Source: Flavobacterium xueshanense (GTDB taxonomy: Bacteria > Bacteroidota > Bacteroidia > Flavobacteriales > Flavobacteriaceae). Taken from it: DNA of 64,000 nucleotides. Shown here piece after piece: positions 8,774 to 19,048 of the stretch. How positions within the stretch are numbered: position 1 is the stretch's first letter; the number at the start of each line of letters is the position of its first letter. The stretch covers positions 23,444 to 87,443 of the forward strand of contig NZ_FONQ01000015.1 of assembly GCF_900112975.1 (NCBI RefSeq). The letters are read 5' to 3'. The notes beneath the pieces were generated by a model. That model searched no databases. It saw only the letters and a list, made by a program, of their open reading frames with translations, and was not told the origin of the DNA. The position numbers and the translations under genes are program-made.

Positions 8774-8941
8774 AAAATTAGTAATTCATTCAGATTTTAT
8801 TCCAAAAAATTTTACAACTTTATTTTTGAATTTCATAACATATTTCACATTCAATTTTCGATCTTAACAGCCAATTTCGTTTGACAGTGAAATTGCGATT
8901 CTGATTTAAATTGGTTATTTTTATCCAAAAAAACACATCAT

Positions 8942-11900
8942 TTGAAAACATACTTAAAGAAAATTTCGAAAGTTTTCCTTTGGATAATAGGATCCGTAAT
9001 TCTGTTGCTCTTAATATTAGTAGTTGCTATTCAGATTCCCTCCGTTCAAAATTATGCGAGAGAAAAAGCGGTAACGTACTTGGAAGGAAAAATCAAAACC
9101 AAAGTCACTATTAAGAGAATAGAAATCGGGCTACCCAAAAAAGTGATTCTTGAAGGTGTTTATTTCGAAGACCAGAAAAAAGATACCCTTTTTGCCGGAG
9201 AAAAACTAGCCGTAGATATCAGCTTATTTCAATTGTTGAGCAATAAAGTCGAAATTAACTCCGTACATTTAGAAGGTATTACGGCACATTTAAATAGAGA
9301 TTCAAAAGCCGTTTTTAATTTTAATTACATTATAAAAGCCTTTGAGTCACCAGAGAAACAGAAAACGGATTCGCCACCAATGCAGTTTTCCGTAGAACAA
9401 ATAAAACTGGACCGAATCCAATTTAAATACAATGACTTTGTCACCAAAAATAATATCTATGCCAATCTAAATCATTTTGAAACAAACATCAAAACCTTCG
9501 ATTTAGATCAAATGAACTTTGAAATTCCAAAAGCGAAAATCAATGGATTAAAGTTAAAATTAAGGCAAGGTATTGTTGAAATATCCAATGCGACTAAAGC
9601 AGCAGCAATCAAAAACGAACCGGAATCTATCTTAAAATTAAAATTAGGAGAAATTGATTTGGCAAAAATTGATTTTGATTATGAAAGTGAAGAAACAAAA
9701 TTAGAGACCACTTTCTACTTGAAAAAATTACTCGCTAAAATTGACAAAATTGACCTTGATAATCAATTTGCCATCGTAGAAAGTGTTGATTTAACCGGTG
9801 TGGAGGGCGCTTTGACTTTTGGAAAATTAGATGAAATAATATCAAAAAAAGCACCCGTTAAAGGGAATTCGAACAATTGGGAAATCAAAATAAAGACGAC
9901 CGAATTCAAACGAGTTAATTTCCGTTACGACAATTATAATGTTGCAGCGGTACAAAAAGGGATCGATTACAACCATTTAAATCTTACCAATTTAAACCTG
10001 CAAGTCGATTTTCTGAACTATAATGCTGAAAATATATCTGGAGATGCCAATTCCTTGACAGTTAAAGACAAAAGTGGTTTAAACATTCAGTCCTTTAATG
10101 CTGAATTTTTCTATGGAAAAAAGAATGCATTTCTTAAAAAACTATATCTCAAAACACCTCAAACGGAATTGCGAGACGAAATCCGAATTGGATATCCATC
10201 TATTGAATCTTTGGCTGGAAACCCGGGTGAACTAGGCCTTATCGCTTATTTAAAGAAAAGTAAATTGGGAATCAAAGACATTTTGCTTTTTGCCCCTACT
10301 CTGAATAAGACGAACCCTTTCATGAGTAATCCCAATGCCATACTGTTGATTAACGGCACCATAACAGGAAAATTGAATAATATTGTATTCCCATCTATTG
10401 AGATTAGCGGCATTGGAGCAACAAAATTAGCAGCAAGCGGTAGCATTGTGGGCTTACCGGACGTGAATAAAGCCTATTTTGATTTAAACATAAAAGACTT
10501 GCAAACCGGTGCAAAAGATTTTGTTGGCTTTTTGCCAAAAGGTACGATTCCAAATTCAATTCAGTTACCGTCAAAATTCAGCGCCAAAGGAACTTTTAAA
10601 GGAACAATTGCCAGTTTCAAGACTAATATGAACTTGGTAAGCAGTTTTGGAAATGCAAAAATCAAAGCAACTTTCGACCAACGCAGAAAAAATTACGAGA
10701 AATACGATGCCCAAACGGAACTTAATAATTTTGATTTAGGGAAATTTATCAAAAACGATTCCATTGGAAAAGTAACATTAAAAGCCAACATTAAAGGAAC
10801 TGGTTTTGATCCGAAAACTGCAACAGCTTCATTGAACGGAAGTATCCTGAAGGCCTATTACAATAAATACACGTACAGAAATTTGAATGTAAAAGGTGCT
10901 ATTCGCAATGGAAATTTCAATGTTAACGCTACTGCTAAAGATCCTAATCTAACTTTTGATTTAGTCAGCATCGGAAGTTTTAAAGACAAATATCCTTCCG
11001 GTAAATTAAAATTAAATGTAGATATCGCCGATTTGGAAAAACTAAATCTGCATGCAGGTCCCTTAAAAATAAGAGGCGTTGTTGATGCTGATATTCAATC
11101 GGCTAATTTAGATTATCTCAACGGAACCGTAAATGCGCATAGCATAAATGTGACCAATGCCAAAGAACAGTTTGTAATTGACTCGATAAATGTTGTAGCT
11201 ATATCGACTGCTGAAAAAAACACGTTGTTCATAAATTCCTCATTTTTAGACGCAGAAGTTAATGGAAAATATAAGTTATCAAAAATTGCAAAAGCAGTAT
11301 CCAATTCGGTTGCTAAATATTATGACAGCTACCCAAATTCAAGAAAAATAGCAGTTGAAAACCAATATTTCGTTTTTAAAATTGGTGTAAAAGACAATCC
11401 AATTATATTAAAACTTATTCCTGAATTGAAAAGTCTCGAACCTATAAATGTTACAGGACGATACAATTCAATCAATGATTTGATTGTAATCAATGGGGCT
11501 ATTCCAAAATTAATTTATGGAGCAAATACGATTACAAATGCGACTTTAAAAATAGACACTCAAGACAAAGCGCTGCTTTACAGCTTTGTTGTAGACGATA
11601 TTCAAAACAAACAAATTCAGTTACCACACACGAGCATTACCGGAAAAGTGGAGAATAATCTTGTGGATTACACGGTACAACTGAAAGATGCAAAAGATGT
11701 AGAACGGTATTTAATAACCGGAACATTAAAGGCAACTAATGGGAATAATGAAGTGAGCCTTGGTCCGGATAATTTGTTGCTGAACTATGAATCTTGGAAA
11801 ATAGCTCAAAACAATCTCATTCGTTTTGGCAAAAAAGGAATTTACGCTGATAATTTCGAATTGAGTAAAGACGGAAGTAACATTCAAATCCAATCTGAAT

Positions 11901-13945
11901 CTAATAATCCAAATGCTCCTATTGCAATTAATTTCAAAGATTTTGACATCAATACCATTACAAGTTTTGTTGAGAAAAAAGATTTACAGCTCAGTGGAAA
12001 AATTAATGGTGACGCATTGGTGAAAAATGTGAATACCACACCTCTTTTTACTTCAGACTTGAATATTGAAAATTTCACTTTCAAGAAAGATACTGTGGGT
12101 AATATCAGCATCAAAGTAAATAATGCGGTTGCCAATCAATTTGATGCCAAAGTGAATATCAGTGGTCAGGGAAATCAAGTAGATTTGGTAGGATATTACA
12201 AAACGAGCGAAAGCAGTTTTGACATGAATCTGGATATTGAAAAACTGAATTTGAAAAGTATTCAAGGTTTCACATTGGACAACATTGCTGAAAGTACTGG
12301 ATTTTTGACGGGGAATTTCAAGATCACTGGAAATACAACCCAACCAAAAGTGATTGGAGAATTAAAATTTAATGAAATTGGTTTCAAAGCGGTACTGCTC
12401 AATGCGAAATTTAAATCTTTGAACGATAAAATCACGTTTACAAACAATGCCATTATTTTCGATAATTTCATTATTAAAGATGAAAAAGACAATGATTTAG
12501 CGATTAACGGTACTATCAACAGTGAAAATTTCAGTAATTTTGGATTTGAATTATCCATCGATGCAGACAATTTTAAAGCCGTAAATTCTGAAGCTAAAGA
12601 CAATGATTTGTATTACGGAGAATTGTATTTGGACAATCATTTACAAGTGAGAGGGACGATTGACAATCCTATCGTTGAGGGAAATATCAAAATCAATAAA
12701 GACACTAAATTTACTGTAGTATTACCACAATCTGATCCATCAATTGCGGACAGAGAAGGAATCGTTGAGTTCATCGACCAAGATAATCCACAAATTCTGA
12801 AGACTGTTTCAGTTGATGAAATCACAAGTGAAATGGAGTTAAAGGGGATAAATGCCTCAGTAAATATTGAAGTGGATAAAGAGGCTGAATTATCACTCGT
12901 TATTGACAAAGCCAATGGTGATTTCTTAAAATTAAAAGGGGAAGCACAATTGAACGGCGGCATTGATCCTTCCGGAAAAACTACGCTGACCGGGAGATAT
13001 GAATTATCTGAGGGAAGTTATGAAATGAATTTTAACGCTATCAAAAGAAAATTCGATATCAAACCAGGAAGTTATATTTTGTGGACTGGAGAACCAACAA
13101 GTGCTGATATCAGTATCACAGCGATTTATAAAACGGAAGCGGCGCCAATCGATTTAATAAACGACCAATTAGGTGCTGTTACTGCCGAAATAAGAAACAC
13201 TTACAAACAAAAAATTCCTTTTGAAACCCGTCTGAAAATGACTGGAGAATTAATGAAACCAAATATTTCATTTGACATTGTATTACCTGATGGAAATAAT
13301 AGCGTTTCAACCGAAATCATAAATACAACGCAGGCTAAATTGACTCAATTGCGTCAGCAACCAGATGAAATGAACAAGCAGGTTTTTGCCTTACTCTTAC
13401 TAAATCGCTTTATTGGAGAAAATCCATTTGCCAGCGAAACTGGTGGAACTAACGTTTCGTCATTAGCAAGAGAAAGTGCCAGCAAAATTTTGTCACAACA
13501 GCTTAATAATTTAGCGGGTGACTTAATTGAAGGTGTAGAACTTAATTTTGATTTGAATACATCAGACGATTACACGACTGGTCAGCGAGAAAATAAAACT
13601 GATTTGAATGTGGGGATTTCAAAGAAATTGCTGAATGACCGATTGAAAGTTACTATTGGAAGCAGCTTTGGGATTGAAGGTCCACAACAAGTGAACCAAA
13701 ACGCCAATAATATTGCCGGAGATGTCTCTCTTGATTACCAACTTTCTAAAGATGGAAGGTATAAAATGAGAGTGTACCGCGTAAACAAATACCAAGTGGC
13801 ACTTCAAGGAGAAGTCGTTGAAACAGGAATTGCCTTCGTTATTACAATGAATTACAATAAGTTCAAGGAATTATATGCTAAAAGCGAAGCAAAAAAAGCA
13901 AAGCAGAAAGCAAAAAAAGAATTAAAAAAGAAATCAGATGAATAA
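8942..13945 (+). CDS. tamB: Translocation/assembly module protein TamB
   Basis: A 1,667-residue AsmA-like protein. Residues 11-30 form one inner-membrane anchor. Nearly the whole remainder is repeated beta strands of the kind that build a long hydrophobic groove across the periplasm, and the DUF490/TamB domain fills the last 450 residues, with ELSEGSYEMNFNAIKRKFDI near 1355 and a Lys-rich tail. TamB-like proteins are thought to move lipids and help insert outer-membrane proteins with TamA; in Bacteroidota the partner is the lipoprotein TamL. Here tamL overlaps the 3' end of tamB by 8 bp, which fits a translationally coupled pair. The start is a TTG codon at 8942; no upstream ATG gives a better anchor. 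Confidence 0.9.
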   Translation: MKTYLKKISKVFLWIIGSVILLLLILVVAIQIPSVQNYAREKAVTYLEGKIKTKVTIKRIEIGLPKKVILEGVYFEDQKKDTLFAGEKLAVDISLFQLLSNKVEINSVHLEGITAHLNRDSKAVFNFNYIIKAFESPEKQKTDSPPMQFSVEQIKLDRIQFKYNDFVTKNNIYANLNHFETNIKTFDLDQMNFEIPKAKINGLKLKLRQGIVEISNATKAAAIKNEPESILKLKLGEIDLAKIDFDYESEETKLETTFYLKKLLAKIDKIDLDNQFAIVESVDLTGVEGALTFGKLDEIISKKAPVKGNSNNWEIKIKTTEFKRVNFRYDNYNVAAVQKGIDYNHLNLTNLNLQVDFLNYNAENISGDANSLTVKDKSGLNIQSFNAEFFYGKKNAFLKKLYLKTPQTELRDEIRIGYPSIESLAGNPGELGLIAYLKKSKLGIKDILLFAPTLNKTNPFMSNPNAILLINGTITGKLNNIVFPSIEISGIGATKLAASGSIVGLPDVNKAYFDLNIKDLQTGAKDFVGFLPKGTIPNSIQLPSKFSAKGTFKGTIASFKTNMNLVSSFGNAKIKATFDQRRKNYEKYDAQTELNNFDLGKFIKNDSIGKVTLKANIKGTGFDPKTATASLNGSILKAYYNKYTYRNLNVKGAIRNGNFNVNATAKDPNLTFDLVSIGSFKDKYPSGKLKLNVDIADLEKLNLHAGPLKIRGVVDADIQSANLDYLNGTVNAHSINVTNAKEQFVIDSINVVAISTAEKNTLFINSSFLDAEVNGKYKLSKIAKAVSNSVAKYYDSYPNSRKIAVENQYFVFKIGVKDNPIILKLIPELKSLEPINVTGRYNSINDLIVINGAIPKLIYGANTITNATLKIDTQDKALLYSFVVDDIQNKQIQLPHTSITGKVENNLVDYTVQLKDAKDVERYLITGTLKATNGNNEVSLGPDNLLLNYESWKIAQNNLIRFGKKGIYADNFELSKDGSNIQIQSESNNPNAPIAINFKDFDINTITSFVEKKDLQLSGKINGDALVKNVNTTPLFTSDLNIENFTFKKDTVGNISIKVNNAVANQFDAKVNISGQGNQVDLVGYYKTSESSFDMNLDIEKLNLKSIQGFTLDNIAESTGFLTGNFKITGNTTQPKVIGELKFNEIGFKAVLLNAKFKSLNDKITFTNNAIIFDNFIIKDEKDNDLAINGTINSENFSNFGFELSIDADNFKAVNSEAKDNDLYYGELYLDNHLQVRGTIDNPIVEGNIKINKDTKFTVVLPQSDPSIADREGIVEFIDQDNPQILKTVSVDEITSEMELKGINASVNIEVDKEAELSLVIDKANGDFLKLKGEAQLNGGIDPSGKTTLTGRYELSEGSYEMNFNAIKRKFDIKPGSYILWTGEPTSADISITAIYKTEAAPIDLINDQLGAVTAEIRNTYKQKIPFETRLKMTGELMKPNISFDIVLPDGNNSVSTEIINTTQAKLTQLRQQPDEMNKQVFALLLLNRFIGENPFASETGGTNVSSLARESASKILSQQLNNLAGDLIEGVELNFDLNTSDDYTTGQRENKTDLNVGISKKLLNDRLKVTIGSSFGIEGPQQVNQNANNIAGDVSLDYQLSKDGRYKMRVYRVNKYQVALQGEVVETGIAFVITMNYNKFKELYAKSEAKKAKQKAKKELKKKSDE

Positions 13946-16232
13946 GAGTCCTTTATTATATATTCTTTTTTTAGGATTGTTCGTCTCTTCGTGCAGTAAT
14001 ACCAAATATTTGCCGGAAGGGGAATTGCTCTACACGGGTGCAAAAATCAAAGTGGAAGGAAAACAAACTTCCAAGAAAGAAAACAAAGCGTTAAAAAACC
14101 AGTTGGAAGAAATTGTGAGACCAAAACCCAATTCTTCTTTTCTAGGATTAAAGCCAAAACTATTTATTTATAATTTGGCCGGAACGCCAAAGAAAGAAAA
14201 AGGATGGCGCTATTGGTTAAAAACTAAAGTGGGTGAACCTCCTGTTTTTTACAGCCAAGTGGATTTAGAATACAACAAAAGTGTTTTGCAAAACTTTTCT
14301 GAAAACAGTGGTTATTTCAATACGAAAACTGCAGCAGATTCAACCCGAAAAGGAAAAAAAGCAAGTGCAGAATATCTTGTAAATCCCGCGCAACAATACA
14401 AAATCAGAGAAGTTAAATTTCCTACGGATTCTTCAGTGATTTCAAGTAGCGTGAGCAATACAAGAGGCAGAAGTTTATTGAAAAAAGACGATGGTTACAG
14501 TCTTGATGCCATCAAAGAAGAAAGGATTCGCATTGACGCCAGACTAAAGGAAAAAGGATTCTTTTACTTCAACCCTGACTATTTAAAAGTTCAGGTTGAT
14601 AGCACTGTTGCCGATCATCAGGTCGATTTGATTGTAAAAATTAAGAACGAAACGCCAAGTCTTGCAGAAACACCTTATAAAATCAATAAAATTATTGTTT
14701 ATCCTAATTATTCTATTGGGATGGACAGTGTAAAAACCAACTTGGATTCGATCCAAAAATACAATGATTTAACGATTATTGACCCGGAGAATTTATTCAA
14801 ACCACGAATTTTTGACCGCGCATTATACTTCAAAAAGGAAGATTTGTACAACCGTACAAACCATAATTTATCCTTAAATCGTTTAGTAAATCTTGGGACC
14901 TTCAAATTTGTTAAAAATCAATTTACGGTTTCTGACACAACAGGGAATTATTTGGATGCGTATTATTATTTAACACCATTACCTAAAAAATCAATTCGAC
15001 TGGAATTATTAGCCAAAACGAATTCAGCTAATTATACAGGAACCGAACTTAATTTAAACTGGAGCAACAGAAATACTTTCAGAGGTGCTGAATTGCTTAC
15101 TGTATCAGCTTTTGGCGGTGTCGAAGTACAAGTTTCGGGACAAAATAATGGATTTAATGTTTACCGATTTGGAACTGAAGCGAATTTAGTATGGCCACGA
15201 TTAGTTGCGCCTTTCAAACTTAATTCTCCGAGTGGTTTTGTACCAAAAACTAAGGCAACTTTGGGTTATGAATTCCAAAACAGAATTAAGTTATACTCGC
15301 TGCAAACCTTCAAAGGCTCTTTTGGATATTTGTGGAAACAGAGCGAACAGAAAGAACATTTATTGAATCTTACTGAAATTACGTATGCCAGTCCGCAAAA
15401 TGTAACGCAGTTGTATCAAGAACAAATCGATGCAAACCCCTCGTTGGAAAAAGTGATTGAAAAACAATTAATTTTTGGTCCAACTTATTCCTACACGTAC
15501 ACAAATACGTTGCAAACAAGAAAGAAAAATACTTTTTATTACAAAGGAACTATCGACTTAGCCGGTAACATCGCTGGATTAGCTTCGGGAGCAAACATTG
15601 AAAAAAAGGATCCAATTAAATTATTCAATGTTCCTTTTAGCCAATTTATCAAAATAGAAAATGATTTCAGACATTATTATAAGTTAGGTCCTGATTCTCA
15701 ACTGGCCACCAGAATTATTGCAGGCGCTGGTTTTGCTTACGGAAATTCCCGTGAAATGCCATTTATTAAGCAGTTTTTCATTGGTGGAACCAATAGTTTA
15801 AGAGCTTTTAGAGCACGTTCTATTGGGCCGGGAAGTTTTGATGGCGCATCAACGAATACCAATACTTTTTTACCCGATCAATCCGGTGATTTAAAATTAG
15901 AATTTAATACTGAATACCGAGCTAAAATATATGGATTAGTTAAGGGAGCTTTGTTTATCGATGCCGGAAACATCTGGTTGTTACATGAGAATACGGAAAA
16001 ACCCGGAGCTAAATTCTCTAAAAAATTCATGAATGAAATAGCTGTTGGAGCCGGCGCCGGATTGCGTTTCGATTTCTCTTTTCTTATCCTGAGAACTGAT
16101 CTTGCCTTTCCATTAAGAAAACCATATTTACCTGATGGCGATCGTTGGGTTTTGGATAAAATTAATTTTGGAAGTGGTCCTTGGCGTAGAGAAAATTTAG
16201 TTTTTAATTTAGCAATTGGATATCCTTTTTAA
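13938..16232 (+). CDS. tamL: TamL, BamA/TamA-family outer membrane lipoprotein
   Basis: A 764-residue Omp85-family protein. It begins with a lipoprotein signal whose lipobox is FVSSC, with Cys19 as the lipidated residue; this marks the Bacteroidota TamL branch rather than TamA. POTRA-like alpha/beta repeats fill about residues 30-330, then a 16-stranded barrel. The Omp85 lid motif appears as SLRAFRARSIGPGSF near residue 620, and the protein ends in the aromatic outer-membrane signature AIGYPF. It acts in the outer membrane with TamB, whose gene it overlaps. A strong bidirectional hairpin ends the operon 20 bp after the stop. Confidence 0.92.
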   Translation: MNKSPLLYILFLGLFVSSCSNTKYLPEGELLYTGAKIKVEGKQTSKKENKALKNQLEEIVRPKPNSSFLGLKPKLFIYNLAGTPKKEKGWRYWLKTKVGEPPVFYSQVDLEYNKSVLQNFSENSGYFNTKTAADSTRKGKKASAEYLVNPAQQYKIREVKFPTDSSVISSSVSNTRGRSLLKKDDGYSLDAIKEERIRIDARLKEKGFFYFNPDYLKVQVDSTVADHQVDLIVKIKNETPSLAETPYKINKIIVYPNYSIGMDSVKTNLDSIQKYNDLTIIDPENLFKPRIFDRALYFKKEDLYNRTNHNLSLNRLVNLGTFKFVKNQFTVSDTTGNYLDAYYYLTPLPKKSIRLELLAKTNSANYTGTELNLNWSNRNTFRGAELLTVSAFGGVEVQVSGQNNGFNVYRFGTEANLVWPRLVAPFKLNSPSGFVPKTKATLGYEFQNRIKLYSLQTFKGSFGYLWKQSEQKEHLLNLTEITYASPQNVTQLYQEQIDANPSLEKVIEKQLIFGPTYSYTYTNTLQTRKKNTFYYKGTIDLAGNIAGLASGANIEKKDPIKLFNVPFSQFIKIENDFRHYYKLGPDSQLATRIIAGAGFAYGNSREMPFIKQFFIGGTNSLRAFRARSIGPGSFDGASTNTNTFLPDQSGDLKLEFNTEYRAKIYGLVKGALFIDAGNIWLLHENTEKPGAKFSKKFMNEIAVGAGAGLRFDFSFLILRTDLAFPLRKPYLPDGDRWVLDKINFGSGPWRRENLVFNLAIGYPF

Positions 16233-16251
16233 AACAATACCATTGAAACAA

Positions 16252-16282
16252 AAAAAGAGCACAATAATTTCGTGCTCTTTTT
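16252..16282. terminator. Bidirectional terminator between tamL and the M14 gene
   Basis: Perfect 11-bp arms AAAAAGAGCAC (16252-16262) and GTGCTCTTTTT (16272-16282) with a 9-base loop. A-rich on one side and T-rich on the other, it serves both convergent genes. Confidence 0.88.
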
Positions 16283-16302
16283 ATATCATCTATTTTGAAA
16301 AT

Positions 16303-18810
16303 TTAGTCTACCAAAAACAAGGCATTGCTAAACAGTAAATTACCATTTTCCCAGAAACCTCTAAATAAGGGATTGTCCACCATATAAATTACAGATCCGT
16401 CGCCTTTACTTTCCACCGCAAAACTTACGGTGTTATTCAGTTTCTTTTTGATTTCATTACCTACAAAACCATAACTTTTATAATCCTTTGGAATATAAGC
16501 AACATTAGTAGCTTTTTTCAATAGCGAATAATGCCTGTCATCCGTTTTTAGACTGAAATATTTATCACCTAAACCAAAAGACATTGGATGTGTTTTATTC
16601 AGAAGATTTTCAATGATAGCACCAGGAATCGATTTAGAAATATACCTGCGCTCTGAATCCTGAAAATCTAGAAAGCGTTCTTTTAACTCCGCTTCTTCGG
16701 CTTCTTTCTCAGAACTCAATTTGTCTTCTTCTGTTGCAAAAGGGCTTAACGCGTATCCTTCTTTAGCCTCAAAAAGAGCAAGAGCGCTGTTCATCGCAAT
16801 TACTTTTCCACCATTTTTAATCCATTCACCAATTTTCTTTTGTTGGTCTTCTGATAAATCATAATATCCGTCTGCCAAAATCAAAGTGTTATAATTGAAA
16901 AGATTTAATTTGTTAAAATTACCTACCTCAACCACGCTGACTGGATACCCAATAGTTTCTTCCATGTAATACCAAGCAGCACCAAACTCTGTAGAACCAA
17001 CTCCTTTTCCTGATAATAAAACGACTTTAGGTGCTTTCAATAAATTGAAATTTTCACCTCCAACATCTTTAGAATTCGACGAAAAACCTGTGATTATGTA
17101 ATTGTAATCGGTTTTTATTTTTACCAATTCGCCAATCGTTTTTTCAAAATCAACCACTTTAGGATTATCTGCTCTGGTCACGATCAAACCGCCTGGCTCC
17201 ACAATTACATCGCCAAAAATAGCTTTTTTCATCGCAGATCGAACTTTGATATTATTTTGGTGCAACAGCGAAAGAACCTGGGCTGAAATTCTGTTATTCC
17301 AAGGAATATGAAAAGCATATACATTTTGCGGAATTACTTTTTCTTTTACTCCAATGGACGCTTTTGTTTTGACAGGCAAACTGTTTTTCAATGCAAATCC
17401 TTCTACTCCATACGCCAAAGGCAAAGCCCAAGAAGTAATATCATACGATAAACTGTCATTCAATTTTTGATTTGGTTCAAAAAGTACTTGAGCAAAAACG
17501 GCTTTTTGTTGGTCTACTTTTACAATTAAATCATTGGGTTCTATCGTAAAACCTTTCTCTGTTTTGGTACTGTAATTAAATCCGGACGCTTTTTGACTGG
17601 CATCGGCATAGCTGAATTCGACATTATTTTTTTTCAACAAATCCGCCATTTGAACCAACTTCGGATTGTTTTTCATCACGTACATTTTATAATTTCCCTT
17701 CACAGTTTTTCGGGAATTATTCATAAAACCTCTGAAACCTTTCAGCAAAACATCCGCTTGTGCCGCAGCAGATTCTACCACGGTAAGGACTGCCGTAGCG
17801 TGATGTGTTATCCGGTCTTGTATCGTCAGCGTAATTCCGTTGCTCATCGTAACGGCTCTCCCCGCGCCTATTCCGCCTTGTTCCATCGTCATTCCTACCG
17901 CACCATTGTACGTAGGATAAGTGTCGCCATAACTTGGATAAAACAAATCAAAACGTTCGCCAGTATTGTACATCCAGTTTTGAGCATCAAATTTTTTAGA
18001 AATATTTTTACCTAAAGTGTAATGAAAATCTTTTTGATACTTTTCAATATATTCGTGCAAAGGTTCCGCTGAGGGTGGGAAAAAATACGGAGAATTGTAT
18101 CCCATTTCGTGTACATCCGTATGAATTTGCGGCATCCATTGGTTGTACAGCGCTATACGCTGTTGGGTTTCTGGTTGCGTTTGCCAAGCCCAGTCTCTGT
18201 TTAAATCAAAAATATAATGGTTGTATCTGCCGCCCGGCCAAACTTCCATGTGCTCTCTGTCTGATAATTCCGGATGCGTTTTTTTACCTGAAATTTCTCT
18301 TAACCAATTCCCGTATCTGGAATATCCATCAGGATTAATGCATGGATCCAAAATTACAATGGTATTTTCTAACCACTTTTTAGTTTCTGCATTCGAGGGA
18401 TTTACCAATTCGTAAGCCACTTTCATCGCACTTTCGGTTCCGGCAAATTCATTTCCGTGAACATTAAAACTCAACCACACAATTAACTTATCGCCAATCA
18501 TTTCAGATTTATTTTGGGATAATCCAATGGCTGCTAAATTGTTGTTTCGGATTTGTTCTAAATTAGCCAAATTCTCCGGACTGGAAATAAAATAAACATT
18601 CAAATCCCTTTGTTCCGGAGTTACTCCATATTTCTGGTGCTTGATAAAATTGGACTTTCCCGTAAGGTGCCTGAAATAATTTTCAGCCTCATGGTAATAG
18701 GTTATTTGCTTTCCGTAATTTGGTAAAAACTGGGAAGGACTTTGCACTTGTGAATGAACACTCAATACCAAAGTTAGTATTAGATAAAAAGAAAAAACGG
18801 TCTTTTTCAT
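16303..18810 (-). CDS. Secreted M14 family zinc metallopeptidase
   Basis: An 835-residue protein with a signal peptide (MKKTVFSFYLILTLVLSVHS). The carboxypeptidase domain covers about residues 35-340: zinc ligands H118 and E121 in NVHGNE, the substrate-binding FDLNRDWAWQ near 205, third ligand H234 in TDVHEMGYNSPYFFPP, and a catalytic-type Glu in MTMEQGG. A long C-terminal part holds a glutamine-amidotransferase-like segment around 590-670 (LLSGKGVGSTEF...LILADGYYDLSEDQQKKI), a fusion usual for this Bacteroidota subfamily. It probably degrades peptides outside the cell or in the periplasm. It is single, with its own promoter. Confidence 0.9.
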   Translation of the reverse strand: MKKTVFSFYLILTLVLSVHSQVQSPSQFLPNYGKQITYYHEAENYFRHLTGKSNFIKHQKYGVTPEQRDLNVYFISSPENLANLEQIRNNNLAAIGLSQNKSEMIGDKLIVWLSFNVHGNEFAGTESAMKVAYELVNPSNAETKKWLENTIVILDPCINPDGYSRYGNWLREISGKKTHPELSDREHMEVWPGGRYNHYIFDLNRDWAWQTQPETQQRIALYNQWMPQIHTDVHEMGYNSPYFFPPSAEPLHEYIEKYQKDFHYTLGKNISKKFDAQNWMYNTGERFDLFYPSYGDTYPTYNGAVGMTMEQGGIGAGRAVTMSNGITLTIQDRITHHATAVLTVVESAAAQADVLLKGFRGFMNNSRKTVKGNYKMYVMKNNPKLVQMADLLKKNNVEFSYADASQKASGFNYSTKTEKGFTIEPNDLIVKVDQQKAVFAQVLFEPNQKLNDSLSYDITSWALPLAYGVEGFALKNSLPVKTKASIGVKEKVIPQNVYAFHIPWNNRISAQVLSLLHQNNIKVRSAMKKAIFGDVIVEPGGLIVTRADNPKVVDFEKTIGELVKIKTDYNYIITGFSSNSKDVGGENFNLLKAPKVVLLSGKGVGSTEFGAAWYYMEETIGYPVSVVEVGNFNKLNLFNYNTLILADGYYDLSEDQQKKIGEWIKNGGKVIAMNSALALFEAKEGYALSPFATEEDKLSSEKEAEEAELKERFLDFQDSERRYISKSIPGAIIENLLNKTHPMSFGLGDKYFSLKTDDRHYSLLKKATNVAYIPKDYKSYGFVGNEIKKKLNNTVSFAVESKGDGSVIYMVDNPLFRGFWENGNLLFSNALFLVD

Positions 18811-18833
18811 ATTGTTTTGGGTTAATTATGCTT

Positions 18834-18864
18834 CAAAAATAGCCATTTACGAAGTATTTCACAA
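18834..18864 (-). promoter_or_regulatory. Promoter of the secreted M14 gene
   Basis: On the minus strand a perfect -7 element TATTTTTG (18841-18834) follows a TTG at 18864-18862 with a 20-bp spacer. It is 24 bp upstream of the ATG. Confidence 0.65.
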
Positions 18865-19016
18865 GCCAAATTTCGGATTAATGAAATATTAATTTCACCA
18901 AACTTCTCATTTTTATTAATTCATTTTTTGTTGCACGATACTAACAATACGGCAATATTCGATATTAAAAAAACAATAATATTCTGTTTTCAATTCGTAT
19001 CATTGCAACAATCTAT

Positions 19017-19024
19017 TATATTTG
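19017..19024 (+). promoter_or_regulatory. -7 element of the serine dehydratase promoter
   Basis: TATATTTG matches TAnnTTTG exactly and lies 24 bp before the chosen ATG at 19049. No convincing -33 TTG is at normal distance. It rules out a longer reading that would begin inside the box at 19022. Confidence 0.6.
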
Positions 19025-19048
19025 CAACCAACAAAATTGACACTACAG

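Noticed and set aside
8911..9114. Open frame of 67 codons overlapping the tamB start
   Set aside because: It is a different frame inside the tamB start region, with no signal or fold.
19022..19048. Upstream extension of the serine dehydratase
   Set aside because: It would begin at a TTG inside the -7 promoter box, while ATG 19049 gives the normal family N-terminus.
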